From: Dastarcus helophoroides | Taxonomy: Eukaryota > Arthropoda > Insecta > Coleoptera > Bothrideridae | NCBI GenBank assembly: GCA_028583605.1 | Contig: CM053325.1 | Span: 46,260,987-46,324,986 of the forward strand | Direction of reading: 5' to 3' | DNA length: 64,000 nucleotides | Shown here: positions 25,101-36,200 of the stretch, piece after piece | Layout: each line of letters begins with the position of its first letter | Position numbering within the stretch: position 1 is the stretch's first letter | Position numbers and translations under genes: made by a program | Notes under the pieces: generated by a model | What the model was told of the DNA's origin: nothing | Database searches by the model: none | What the model saw: only the letters and a program-made list of their open reading frames with translations

Positions 25101-28100
25101 AACAGTTATTTAGAAATCGATTGAAACACAAATCTTGTTCCGTAAAACCAAGAAAGATTAAAAAACATAATAAATGTTGCTCTAACGCGTTTTGATAGCC
25201 CAGCTGAAATCGATAGTTAAAGTTTGGTACTAATTTATAAATTACCAGGATATATTGACCAATAAAACATTTTGACTTAAAATATGTAAGAAGAATATAT
25301 TTACTTGCACTTAATCGAAAATAACTTATCTACTGAAATTTTACGTTTTTGTGTTTTGGTTTCTTCTTGTAAAATAAAACTTTGTACTTTATCGTATAAA
25401 GGAAGCCAATTTCGAGGAAAAGTTAACATTTCTAAAAACATAATATACATCGTATTTTGAAATAAAATTTGTAATTTCGAAGTTGTAAAATTGCGGCATT
25501 TTGGAAAAAAAAAGATGTTTGAAATTTTCTTTCAAAAAGTAAAATCTTGAGAATCAATCCGCAAACGATACATTTCAACAAAAAAATTAAAAATTTCTAG
25601 AAATGGTGAATATCAAAATTTGAGATAAAAACCCGAACCTTAAGAAAGAAAGATTAAAAAACTAAACTTTACGAATGCAGTGAAAATTTTTGGAAATTTA
25701 GATTCCAAATGGTCCAACTTTTAAAAAAAAAACAATGTTTAGAAAAAGGGCGCAATTAAAAAAAAAAGATCGAAATTTTGAGAAAAACTTCGAAATCGGA
25801 ATTTTTTTTTTAGAACAAGTCAATTTTAAGAAAACAAGTCGAATATTGCAAATATTGTCGAAATGTAAAAAATATTTATTTTAAAATCTAATCCGAATTC
25901 CGAGAATACAATTTTTTTAGAAAAAAGTGATATTTTTGGCACGGAAATCCAAACAGTCGATTTTTCCGAATGTCGAAATAAAAATACTTTTTTTTTCAAA
26001 AATAGTGGAAATTTCGGATGACGAATTTGACGAAAATGCGACATTTTGCGTCGAAATTTGAAAAAAAGGAAAGAAATAAGAAAAAAAAGTCGAACTTTCG
26101 AAGAAAAGACGAATTTCGATAAAAATACGAAATTTTGAGAAACAATGCTTATTTCTCGTGAAGTGTTAAGTTTTGAGAATATTCGTTATAAAACAGACGA
26201 ATTTTGAAATTAGTTTAAATTTTGAGAAAAAGACGAATTTCAAGATAATTTCACTGAAATCGAAATTTTATAAAACAAAAACGAATTTTGAAAAAAAAGG
26301 GCGTAATTTTAAGAAAAAGATCGAGGCTTCAAATAAATGATCGAAATTGCGACAAAAAGATAAAATTTTCGAAGACAAATTTAGTAAAATTCGAAATATC
26401 TTAGTCAGGTTGTGTCGCAATTTCGAAAACGGCGAATTTTGAGAAAATGTCGTAATTTACTGGCTGAATATTTATTTTCTTTCGACCGTTCAAGCCAGAG
26501 GGAGACGAGTACTTCCATCATGTCCAGTATTGAGTATTGAGAAAATTTTGTGAAACATGTTGAAATTTGATTTAAAAAAAACTTGAAATTTCCAGAAAAA
26601 AATTTTCCTGAATTTTTGCCCTCATCCAAAAACTGAAAAGTTTGAAAAAACGAGTCCTACCCCATTTTAACTACACCTATGAAAACGTTAATATATTATT
26701 AACTTTTTGTTTTACACAAAGGAAACAAAGCACTTGGGTCTCTTTTGCAGGTTTCTTAACTGCCCAACGGGTTTTTTGGTTAATAGCTGGTGCTAGGTTT
26801 TAAAATGTCCTTTTTTGCAGTAAAGACAGTCAACAGTTTTTTTTTAAATCGACATTCAAAAAAGGCAAAGTTGTTACAAAATTAGATGAAAAATTAAAAA
26901 AAAACAAAATTTTCCAAAAAACCTGAAGTCTGAAAATAAATAAAAATGTAAAAAAATTTAAAGTTGAAATTTTTAAAAATAGTCGATATTTTGAAAAAAG
27001 TCAAACTTTTCAATAAAAGAGGATATTTAAAAAAAAGTCGAAATTTTTATACTCCCACTCTTTGCCTTACGCGTCAAGTACGATTCTTAGAATTTGCAAA
27101 TGTAATAATTTCCAATTAATTAATGTGAATACAAGTTTAGTGAGAAATTGTTAAACACTTGAAAGGGTTCTTCCTGCATTTCTATACATAGCAGGCCGAA
27201 CCTATAAATAGGAAAGCTGAAAAGCAGATTGAGAAAGTTAAAGGCTAAGCTTTGCTTTGAGTATAGCCACACATCTGTGTGACGGGAGATATTTAATTTC
27301 AAATAAAAAAATTCAAATTCTCTAGATTTATTTTAGTAAAATGCTTTTTGTTTTTTAAAATGCACCAATTTTATTCATTGTTCTAATTTTAATCATATAA
27401 ATTATATATTTTCAAAAATATGAACTCTCAAGGTTTAGATGCTGCTTATTGTGTATACCTAAATTCTATGAATCTATGATCTATGTTCTCTGCACATTTT
27501 ACATTATTTAAGCAAATAAAGGTAACCCTAATGCATGGTACAACATTCGTTCATTCTAGTCAATTTTACGTTTGTTTTGGTGAAGAAAATAATCTGTTTC
27601 AACAGTTCATTTTAACTAATTTTATTTTCTCTCATTTCAAAGCCAACTGTGTGTCACATCCGATATTTTTGTATGAGCGTTTTTAGTGCTTCGAGATATA
27701 AACGTGCATTTTACTCGAAAACCGTTAACGATATCAAATTTCAGTAAGAGTACTTTTTTATGCAAAAACCTTTATAGTTTATATTTTTGTTACGAAACTG
27801 CGACAAAAGTGCATACAAAATAAATAAGGCACCACCCCTCTGAATATACCTGCCACTGGTTAAGTTCTGTTAATTAATTTTTGGATTTTTGGAATGGACA
27901 CGAAAAGGTATGGAGTTGTGCCAAATTCCATTTAATTATCTGTACCTATTTCGCAACTATTAATAAAAAACTAGAATCAAGAAGTAACCTTCCATACCCT
28001 GTAACTCGGAAACGAAGCGTTTTACGATATAGACTATTAGTCTCATTTTGGGCTCTAAAATACGATCCTGAATTTAAGGTACTATTTTTAGAATCACCTT

Positions 28101-29512
28101 GTATATTCATCCTGTATAGTAAACAATAATTTTAAAATGTGCGCCTCGTGGTAATGTACCTTTGTACTAAAAAGATTTTTGTTATCAAAATAATTGGGGG
28201 AGCTACAGGGCTTTATCGTACTAATAACTCGCCCTGTAATTGATCTACCCTTGCATAATCAATTTGATTTTTAACATTTATTATTTAATTTTTTAGGTAC
28301 ATTAAGAGGTTATCACAAATGAATGAAACTCAGTTAGTGGCTTATTATGTCAGTAAAGCAGGACCGCAAAGGCACATTATTTTATATGCTTCTTATCTTG
28401 AGCAAATTTTGGACGAAGAAGATCGTAAAGCTGCTTTAAAATACGCTGAAGAATCTGGTTTAAATGTTTTTGCTATTACCAAGCAGGTTGTTGAGAATAT
28501 TAGAAATAAACCACAAGAAGTTGAACAATCCGGAAATCTTCAGGTAAATGTTAAAACATGTTTAAAAAAAAGGAGACAAATCCTCCTTTTTTATTTTTTT
28601 ATTGTTTTTGATGGTATCTGTTAACTTTCCATGAATAGAGATAAAATGTTAAATGTTTAATAAATTTAATTTGCCAACAATCCAAATGTTTCTAGCTGAC
28701 CATAACACTATGTTTTGTTTTAGCACAAACTGTCTAAATTGGATGAACTCAAAATATCAGCCCTGGATTGGGTCCTCTTTTATGAGGAACAAAGGGCTGA
28801 AGCTTTGATTCAAAGCAACGCAGTGATCTTTTCCTTTCTCATTTTGGGCAAGGTCGACGCTGCTCAGTTGGCTTTCAATAAAATTCCTAAAGACACAGTG
28901 GATATCATGAATTTGGAAAAAAATAAAAATTCCAATATTTCCCAATCAATTAAAGAGCACTTAAGTTATAAATCGTACCTAGCTGCACAGGAAGCCTTCA
29001 ATGATTGGTATGAACAATTTAAGAGCAAACCTCTTCCACCACAGAATCTGCTTGATGACGCACAATTTACGGAAAAAGTGGCTTACCAACATCGATTATC
29101 ACAGTATAAGAGTGAGTTAGACCGATGGCAGTTGGCTTGTGAACACTTAGCTCAGTTGGCTAAAAGTGCTTTGTATAATGTTCTGTTGTTTCCTGGTGGA
29201 TGGTTAGTTGGAACCAAAGATGCTGAGTATTTAAGATCTTCATGCATTCCTGAAGTAGTGCTACTACTGTATACAGTTTTATTCGAATCAGGATTTTTGG
29301 AAGAGAGTATTCAGTTGGCCGATGTACTTGCAACAGAAAAATATGGCCTTTATAAGGTAGTTTTGTAAATAATTTGCTTAATAATCAAACAGTAATTTTG
29401 TACTTTTCAATAGGTTTTCTCTAGAGAAAAACTAGGAGAAGTGTTGGTCAAATTATGTGAAAGCTCCCTCTCATTGTTGAATGCAAAAAAGGATCCTTGG
29501 AGTAGTGAATAG
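16143..29512 (+). CDS. Nup107: Nuclear pore complex protein Nup107
   Basis: Six coding exons join as 16143-17219, 21730-21929, 21986-22246, 28297-28543, 28724-29356 and 29414-29512. All have GT-AG borders and compatible phases (0,2,2,0,0). The total is 2517 bases, 838 residues, close to insect Nup107 proteins and a little shorter than the vertebrate protein (about 925). The start is ATG 16143; a GTG 18 bases upstream is in frame but not a credible start. Recognisable blocks are LVRESQLVVDWLE, WENTLHQLK, DPDAPHYENLPLHDLDEQDE, LCNSCGHAWRAALLEGWKLY, EGNPSRGIWKK, AAYCGSLDTLL, SWEDTLWAYMR, YIKRLSQMNETQLVAYYVS and LDWVLFYEEQRAEALIQSNA. Nup107 is the alpha-helical scaffold subunit of the Y-complex (Nup107-160) that binds Nup133 through its C-terminal part and builds the pore's outer rings. 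An acidic serine-rich insertion lies in exon 1 (about 17095-17165). No stops or frameshifts were seen, so the gene looks functional despite introns of 4.5 and 6.0 kb full of repeats. Confidence 0.95.
18440..18601 (+). mobile_element. LINE family A, second 3'-end fragment
   Basis: It matches the window's first 240 bases from TTTCCCCAAAAATTACAAC through the ORF stop to the GCGAGTGGATT tail and A run (18594-18601). The last codons read FPKNYN..LFKKALHRHLSLFP before the stop. The copy is 5'-truncated, as is common for LINEs. Confidence 0.8.
18980..19860 (+). repeat. A-rich degenerate GTCGAAATTTT array, intron 1
   Basis: Words such as AAAAAGTCAAAATTT, GTCGAAAT and GAAATTTTGA recur every 15-22 bases with no fixed period and many substitutions. 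The same array resumes at about 20520-20800. Confidence 0.8.
20011..20357. mobile_element. MITE-like element with ~75-bp inverted arms
   Basis: The left arm (about 20013-20084) and right arm (about 20276-20356) are inverted copies of about 85% identity. They share GTACAAAAAGTTTTCTAG, AGTGTGCTGCTG and ACGTATGTTCCTTACTT in matching positions. About 190 bases lie between them. Short frames over it are not real genes. The class is unknown. Confidence 0.75.
21190..21282. repeat. Imperfect long hairpin with a CG-rich loop
   Basis: The arm GCGATTTAAACAATCTCG..CAGACGAC (21195-21228) pairs with GTCGTCTG..AAATCGC (21243-21277) with small bulges. The loop is about TCGGCTAACGCCT. It stands out by GC content in an AT-rich intron. 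Confidence 0.75.
22370..24775 (+). repeat. A-rich degenerate GTCGAAATTTT array, 2.4 kb
   Basis: Recurring units like AAAAAAGTCGAAATTTTCAA, spaced about 15-22 bases, strongly A-rich on the plus strand after about 22690. Minus-strand frames over it give Phe/Lys/Ile-rich peptides with repeated 'FLKIST' and are artefacts. Confidence 0.85.
24781..24860. mobile_element. hAT-type element end
   Basis: AAGTGTGGCCAATCCGAGGC, followed by GGGGTCCGCATGCGGGCCCGC and TTGCGGCCC, resembles the GC-rich terminal region of ZBED/Charlie-like hAT elements. It sits abruptly in A-rich array. The opposite end was not found; the array resumes at about 25400, so the insert may span about 24781-25390. Confidence 0.5.
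25390..27050 (+). repeat. A-rich degenerate GTCGAAATTTT array, distal intron 3
   Basis: Same word set and orientation as the preceding array (GAAATTTTGAGAAAAA, AAAAGTCGAA). It is interrupted by about 200 bases of unrelated sequence around 26640-26840. Confidence 0.8.
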
Positions 29513-29556
29513 AAGTATTTTAGTGTATATTTAAATATTTGTCATACCCTTTTGTT

Positions 29557-29562
29557 AATAAA
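29557..29562 (+). terminator. Polyadenylation signal of Nup107
   Basis: AATAAA lies 45 bases after the TAG stop and is followed by a T-rich stretch. Confidence 0.6.
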
Positions 29563-29599
29563 TATTTTTCTATATCAAATGTTTTGTTTTGCATTAGAG

Positions 29600-32038
29600 C
29601 ATTTATATTTTGACTTATAACTTTAAATTGGTTTTTGAAATGTCTAAGGCTTTGATCTTTTTCTCAAAAATTTGTGTTAAAATACATTTTTTTAATGTAA
29701 TTTTAATAATTTGTTTAAATTTCCGAGTTTGAATTCAAACTGAAAAATTTTAAACAATTTGGACTTTCCAAAATCTTAATAATATAAAATTTTGTAGGCA
29801 GTTATGTTTCACTGCTACAAGTGCAAATGAAATGTTTAAAATTGTGGTGAGTTTTTTTGTTAATAGAAATTCCTGCTTTTGACTCCAGAAAATTCCTTTC
29901 TCAGCAGTTATCTGTTGTGGTTGTTGATGCCAAATTTTCTGCGAAAAATCATGTCTGCAGAGGTACATTTAAAATATCACAATCTCTCTTATCATTAGAA
30001 TGAACAAATGATTCTTTTTTTAAATTAGACTTAAAAACTTGACCGGTATTTTGTCTTATTTCTAATTTTGTTTGTACTGGTACCTTTTGTGCGCCTACTA
30101 CGATTTTTGAAATAATGTCAATCCAAAAATCAAAAATTTTAGGATCACTATTGTTAACGTTATCGCTAACTGTTTTTGTTATATTGGCATTTTTTTAAAT
30201 AAATTTTGTACTTCTAAGCTAGATCTACAGCAATAAAAATTTGTGTTGTATGTTGTAATTTGAAATGAAATAATATTTTTGACTCAATGTCAATTATTTT
30301 GTGGGCTAAATAGTTGTTTTGTGTATTGTACCACTGATATGTGATATGAGGCAAAAACCGTGGATATAACGTTACTAAATACAGGACATAACACAAATTT
30401 TAATTGATGCGTCGATCAGCCTTCATAGGATACTAGCTATTGCTAGCGACTTCGTCTGCGGATTTAAGTGAATAATTAGAATTTAACAGAAAAACTGTCC
30501 AAAATTTAGGAGAGTTTTTAAATTATTTGTTGTAATGTTTTTATTTATTTATTTATTTTAATTGAATTATACGTTGTTTATTTATCTTAATGTCTACGTA
30601 AAAACAGATGTTTGGGTAAAATGATAAAATTATTTGAAGGATGTTTCTTTTCTGATTTATCTTTGAACTGCTTTGCGTAAGTGTATGTGTGAAAATGGCT
30701 CCATAAAAAAAAAGTGCTCTAATCAAACACTTATTTAGAATAATTGTGTAATTGTAGATGTTAAAAATCGTTTTGTAATAATTTAATTTATATCACAACA
30801 AACATTTTTTTCAGTAAAAATATTGTGTTCATTTCAATTAAATGCAAAAAACCCCATGGTAAAAAAAATAATTAAAAACAATAATAATGATAATAAAAAC
30901 AAATATATTAGGCAGCCTCTTTTAAAAAATATGATTGTAAAATCTAGTGTAAATATTTCTATTAGAACTCTAGATAAATTAAATGGTTCCAAAGAAAATC
31001 TATTTAGAAATATGTTATCAAAAAACACCGTTTGTACTTTTTATCGTCAAAATCATATGCTGTATTATTTTTTTCTCAGTATTAAAGAAGACGTACGTTG
31101 TTTTAGAATGTCCATCTTTTTAAAAAATTAAAGACTTTGAACACGTTCATGATATTGGTCAAAGCAATAGTTCGTTACCGAATGATGTAATTTGGACATT
31201 ATTTATTTACGTAGGGAAACGTAAAAATTTGACAGTAGAAAATATTAAGAGATATTTAATTTGTAGTTGCAAAAAGTATCATTCAAAATTGTGTATAAAT
31301 GTATTTTTTGTTAATTGGGATTTTGACCCTCTAAGGCCTTTTTACTGCATTTTCCATTTTCGGTGCCTTTTTTAACTCTTTGTTTTTGTTTAATTTAACA
31401 TTTTGCTCACCTTTTTACCTTATTTGATTGTGCCTAAAATCCGGTCTCTAGTGACTACAGAAGAAATATTTTCAAAATTTGCAAGAAAGGCGGTATTGTC
31501 GAAATAATCAATCCTACAAAACTTATTGTTAGTGGGCTGTGATTCGGTACCTTAATTCGCTTTATTGTATGTTTTGACGTTCTTTATTTTATTTTTTGAG
31601 TTTCTACTTATTGTTTAATTTCAGTTTAATTTAAAAATTGTTGTTCATTGTTCATTATTAGTTTTTTGTCCCATAAGATCCACTAATTGTAAGTTTTGTT
31701 AGATAATTGTGATAAATCAATTCAAAAAATGCAAAAAATTGAAATTTTAGTTTTTTTCATGACGAACTAGGTTGAAACAACATTTCGGTAAAAAAAAGAT
31801 GAAGGTCCCACTCTATTCTCCCTAAAATTAGGTTTACATTATCTTTGAAACAACAAATTAATAGAGTGCATAAAAAAACAGGTTCTTGAAAATTTTCAAA
31901 ATATTTGATCCGTAGTTACAATTTAATATAATCGATTTTTCTTGCCCATCTTACGATGGCTGTAGTTCGGAGGGGGTGCATTTTAGGAGATATGTTTATA
32001 GAAAGAACAAGTATTATTTTGACCCCAAAAATACACTT
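29600..32038. other. AT-rich intergenic DNA, no gene recognised
   Basis: Apart from a short repeat phrase near 30405-30470 (ATACTAGCTATTGCTAGCGA followed by CTTCGTCTGCGG), typical of insect interspersed repeats, nothing is recognisable. A 102-codon frame at 30823-31131 is Asn/Lys-rich and lacks any domain. Confidence 0.5.
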
Positions 32039-32459
32039 TTAACCCTTGGGTTAATACCCGGGTACCTGGGTACCCACCTCGTTGTTGTTATTATGAAAAA
32101 AACGAAAAATTAAAATTTCATTTTGATCTCTCGGATCGTCGTCATTTAGGTCAAAAGCAAGCGAATAGTGAATTTTTTTTCAGAATTGTTTTTTGTTTTT
32201 TTTTTTGCAAAAAAATAGTGCAAACTCTAACCATCACTGCGTTCGCACCCGGATACCAGGATACCCACCGATATTTGTACCAAATATATATGTTTATCAA
32301 TGCATGCAACTCAACTTTATGGTAAAAATAAAGAAAACTAACAGTTATTTGTTTATAAAAAATATTATTTATTGCATGCCAAACAGTTTACAATATTTGT
32401 TAAATGTTCATCACAAATCGGCAGTTGACATTCAGTGCAGCTCTTACGCGTCTTTTTAT

Positions 32460-33566
32460 TGTTAGTTTATAACATATATGACAGGATCTCCTGACTTTTT
32501 TTCTTCCCGTTGTGTCCCGATGGACGACGATCTTCAGCGATTGTTAGTACCTGACAACCTATGACACTTTTAATGGCAATTTTGGTTGTATAATTGCGCA
32601 TCACTTAAGGATTCGTCATGCGAACTTCAATCATTGACTTGGCAAGTTCTTCACTTAGTTTGCACATAAAATGACGTCTTTTCATTGTTTTCTTTTTGAT
32701 CATCTTATTATTTTCATAATAAATTATATATGATGCTAGTGCAGTGACGTCCAACATGTTGAAGAACATTGCCATTGGCCATCTTGAACATCGCCGCTGA
32801 CTTGTGTACCTTCTGAGCATTTGATCCATAGTGTCAACACCAGTTTTATATTTATTATAATAATTGTTAATATCCGGTTTCTTCTTTGTGTCATCACTCA
32901 CAGTCTTGGCGGAATGCATTGTCGATATTAGAATCACAGCTTTATTTTTTTTTAGGTACGTAAGAGAACACCGTTTCTTTTTCATGAAAACCAAAAAACG
33001 TCGAGTATACTGGTCGGGATTTATTTGCTGCCATGACACTGGGGGTGTATGGTTTATTTTTTTTATTGGGCCAATAATGGTAAGATTCCACGATAGCAAG
33101 TGTTTTACAACTGGAAGAAAAAAAATTATGTTATGTTTTCGGTGAAGATTTGTTTGAAAATTTTGCTTGTTGATAGTGTTTCTGTGCTACGATGAGGTCC
33201 ACTTCGCTGACACAAAACATTGTGAACTCCAACCTGATGTTGATGTGGTGGCGTTTTTTCCCACACAGTTTTATCCCTTGCAATAAAACTGCCCGTTACT
33301 GATCCTTCTGGCTCTGCAGTTTCTGCTTCGTCGTCTTCCTCATTCTCACTACTGTGAGACTCAACCTTTTCTTCTTCATAATTGTGGACATTTTCTCGAG
33401 TATCTTCAGGAATTTTTCATTCTTCATTTTCTGAATCGTTATCAGAAGCTGAAAGATTGGAGGTGGAGTGCGGGAGCCAGTCTTTGTCCTCACTATCAGA
33501 CAGTAAATCAAAATCATCATCGCTGAACATTGCTTTCAAGTAAGCCTCTTTCTCTGCTGCACTCAT
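32460..33566 (-). pseudogene. piggyBac transposase remnant (PGBD family), catalytic core deleted
   Basis: It starts at ATG 33566 with an acidic region (MSAAEKEAYLKAMFSDDDFD and DSEDKDWLPH). A stop after about 49 codons is followed, in another frame, by 'WEKTPPHQHQVGVHNV', the usual PGBD entry to the core. The frame then jumps to the C-terminal part: KKNKAVILISTMH, YYNKYKTGVDTMDQMLRRY and RWPMAMFFNMLDVTALASY, which are family hallmarks. The first two catalytic Asp regions are missing. The last conserved Asp motif (GVDTMDQM) is present. A short Cys-rich C-terminal piece may follow to about 32460. Inactive. Confidence 0.88.
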
Positions 33567-34235
33567 CCTAAAAAATAAATTATTATATTATTTTATTAAC
33601 TAAAACTTAAATTATTGTAAATTATGTCAAAAGTACATAACATTATTTTTCAAACATTTACAAATATTGCATATAAAGTTCTTTACCTGGTAAATTCAGT
33701 TCTAGATACTTCTTCCATAGTTTTTTTGCACTTCACTTAGAATATCACAAACGCGTCTGAATCGCTCTGAAACTCAAACCAAACTAAAATATTCACTGTA
33801 GAAACAAAATATGAATAATCTTCACATTCCTTTTGACCTAAGAAGCAGCCGCTCTGCTCCGAATAATTGACTCTGTAAGTGTGACGTCGCAGCGTTCCAA
33901 ACAGACCCGGTTACCCGGGTAACAATAGGTTGCAAAATTTGTTTTCGAATTTATAAACTATGATAAACAATTATTAATCTCTTGGTTACATCAATTATTA
34001 ATCAAAATAATTAAGTCCATAGCAGAAAAAAGGACTTTCATTTTGAAACAATATTGAAACGGCTACATAAACCTACTTTACTTTCAATCTTTTTGAAAAT
34101 TAATAAGATACTATAAAGACAACATTTTTGTTAAAATCAATACTACATGATAATAGGAAACTATTAACATACCTCCTGTGGTCAAAATTCGTGTAATTGT
34201 TTTAAAGGGAAGAAAATTCGCGTTTATTTGGAATT

Positions 34236-34350
34236 TCAGTTTCTCTCTGAAGATGACAGCTTGGCTGTCGAAACGCGTTAGAGCAACCTTTGTTGTGTTT
34301 TTAATTTTTCTTGGTTTCAGGGGACAAGTTCTGTGTTTCAAGTTTATTTG
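34236..34350 (+). repeat. Dispersed repeat C, copy 2, with hammerhead-like fold
   Basis: Contains CTGAAGA (34247-34253), a perfect six-pair stem GACAGC/GCTGTC around TTG (34255-34269), GAAAC (34270-34274) and a CTCT/AGAG closing stem (34243-34246 with 34280-34283). This is the layout of a hammerhead, with one extra T at the base of stem II and GTT as the possible cleavage triplet. It lies inside the piggyBac element. The match to copy 1 extends to about 34345. Confidence 0.6.
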
Positions 34351-34689
34351 GAACTCAAATACGTCACAGCTTATGGAGTCAATAGAAATCACATCCGCTA
34401 CCTCAGCAGGTTACTTCAGGTAACCCGATTCAATTCATGATGTCATTCACATTTCTACGAAAATTTATCTGCTTAAACTTGTTTAATTAATCAATAACAA
34501 TGTATAATTAAAAGAAAATAATTTTAAGCATACTTTCTTTCACTGAAATATTCGAAATTTGAATATTACAATAAGTGGATACCTGAGTACCCCGGGTGCT
34601 TAACAGCGTTGGTAAAGTTGGGTATTAACATAAGGGTTAAAATACATGCATCGCATTTTAAATTGCTCTATGTTATTTACAAAGGCGCA

Positions 34690-36200
34690 GATTTGAGGAA
34701 AATATACTAAAATTTGTGAGCTGAAATTTTATATAAAATTATTATAAAAAAAGTCTGAATTTACAAAAAAAGCTCGAATTTTGTAAACATCATACTTACG
34801 CTCTCTTCACCTCTCGAAGTTTTAACTTTAAACCAAATATGATTGTGAAGTTTAAAATTCCAGAAAAAGACGATACTTTGATTTTAATCTAAAAATTTAT
34901 TAAAATCATGCTAGAAATTTATTTTAGAACCTTAAAATCTATTTTTTAGAATTCCTACTTTTCTCGACATTTCGAGAATTTTTCTTCTTTTCATTTCAAT
35001 TTCAAACTTTTAGTTTTAATCCAGAAAATTCGAATCACAAATTTTCGAGATTATTGGGTTTACACTAAAGGGTTTCTAATTAAAGTCAAACGTTTGTGTC
35101 TAAATTAAATTAAATATTCAATTTTAAAGAACTTGCATAAAATAATATGCCTGAAATTTTTTTTAAAACCTTAAAATCATTTTTAAGAATTCCTACTTTT
35201 CTGGAAATTTCTAGAATTCTTCTCCTTTTCATTTCAATCTCAAACTTTCAGTGTTCAACCAGAAAATTCGAGTTTATTCTTGAATTTTCCAACTTATTGG
35301 GTTTACACTAAAGGCTTTCTGATTAAAGTCAAAAGTTAGTGTTTAAATTAGAAACATTCGAACTAAAGTTTAAATTGCAACTACGAAATGAAAATTTGAA
35401 ATTCGAAGAAAAAAAGAGAAAAAGTTTAAAAACATTAAATTTTTTACTTCAGTTTTGGGTGTTTTTCAAAGTTTAACTTATGTATTTTTTCGATTTTTAA
35501 TTTTTTCTTTAAAAAGAAAGAAAATGGAATTTGTCTTGAAAGTGCGATTTTTTTCAGACTTTTTTTTTCTTTTTTCACTTTAATTTCGATATTTCGATTT
35601 CAGTTTCGACATTTTCATCTTTAATTCGAATTTCGAGTTGTTTCTCAAAATTTAACACAAAGACGAAAGAAATGAAAAATTTGGAACTGTAATTTTCAAT
35701 TCTTAGGAAAAATAGAAATTGTAGAAAAATTAGAGCTTTTTAATTCTTTTGTTTGCTTACCAGATATTTTTTTCTTTCGAAATTCGCGGTTTAAACATTT
35801 CCACAAATTTCGAGGTTTTCTCCGAATTTTTAATCTTGATTTTGCTAAAAATTTCGACTTACCTGTACATTTTTTGCTTTTTATACTAAACATTAAAAAA
35901 CAAAGTCAAAACCTTGAGTATAAAATCTAAAAATGGAACCTTTTTGTAAAAACATAATTGAAAAGTTATAAATACTGTAATAAACTTGAGTTTTATTAAT
36001 TTTTTATACTAATTTGGGATGTTTTCTCGAAATTTTCACCTTTTTCTTAAAATTTTCAGCTTAAGCATGCAATTTGTTTCTTTCTTCTTCTTATAATTTC
36101 AGCTTAGTATCTCATTTTATGAAAAAAATTAGAATTTCCAAATTAAGTAGAAATTTGAGAATGAAATCGAAATTTATTTTTTAATGATCCAAGTATAAAA
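34690..36200 (-). repeat. T-rich degenerate array (same word set, opposite orientation)
   Basis: AAATTTCGAGTT, TTTTCGACATTTCGAG and CTCAAAATTT-type words recur on the plus strand, the complement of the A-rich arrays in Nup107. Within it a ~240-base block is duplicated (about 34890-35090 and 35130-35350), sharing TTATTGGGTTTACACTAAAG. Confidence 0.75.

Larger units (their letters stand above)
22247..28296 (+). other. Nup107 intron 3: mostly degenerate A-rich array
   Basis: Donor GTAAGT (22247) and acceptor TTTTTTAG (28296). Two long arrays and a hAT end fill 22.4-27.1 kb. The remainder (27.1-28.3 kb) is AT-rich and non-coding. A phrase near 28095 (AATCACCTTGTATATTCATC) resembles ends of insect repeats but no element could be delimited. 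Confidence 0.8.
32043..34636 (-). mobile_element. piggyBac element, internally deleted, with TTAA target sites
   Basis: TTAA stands at both borders (32039-32042 and 34637-34640). The ends are inverted: left CCCTTGGGTTAATACCC, right (inverted) CCCTTATGTTAATACCC. Subterminal words such as TACCCGGGTACC-type palindromes recur at about 32055, 32248, 33906 and 34580. A broken piggyBac transposase lies on the minus strand. Total length of 2594 bases is near the size of intact piggyBacs, but 105 bases are a foreign repeat (34236-34350) and the transposase core is missing. Confidence 0.88.

Noticed and set aside
30823..31131. 102-codon Asn/Lys-rich frame
   Set aside because: Low complexity, no homology recognised, no splice or poly(A) context.
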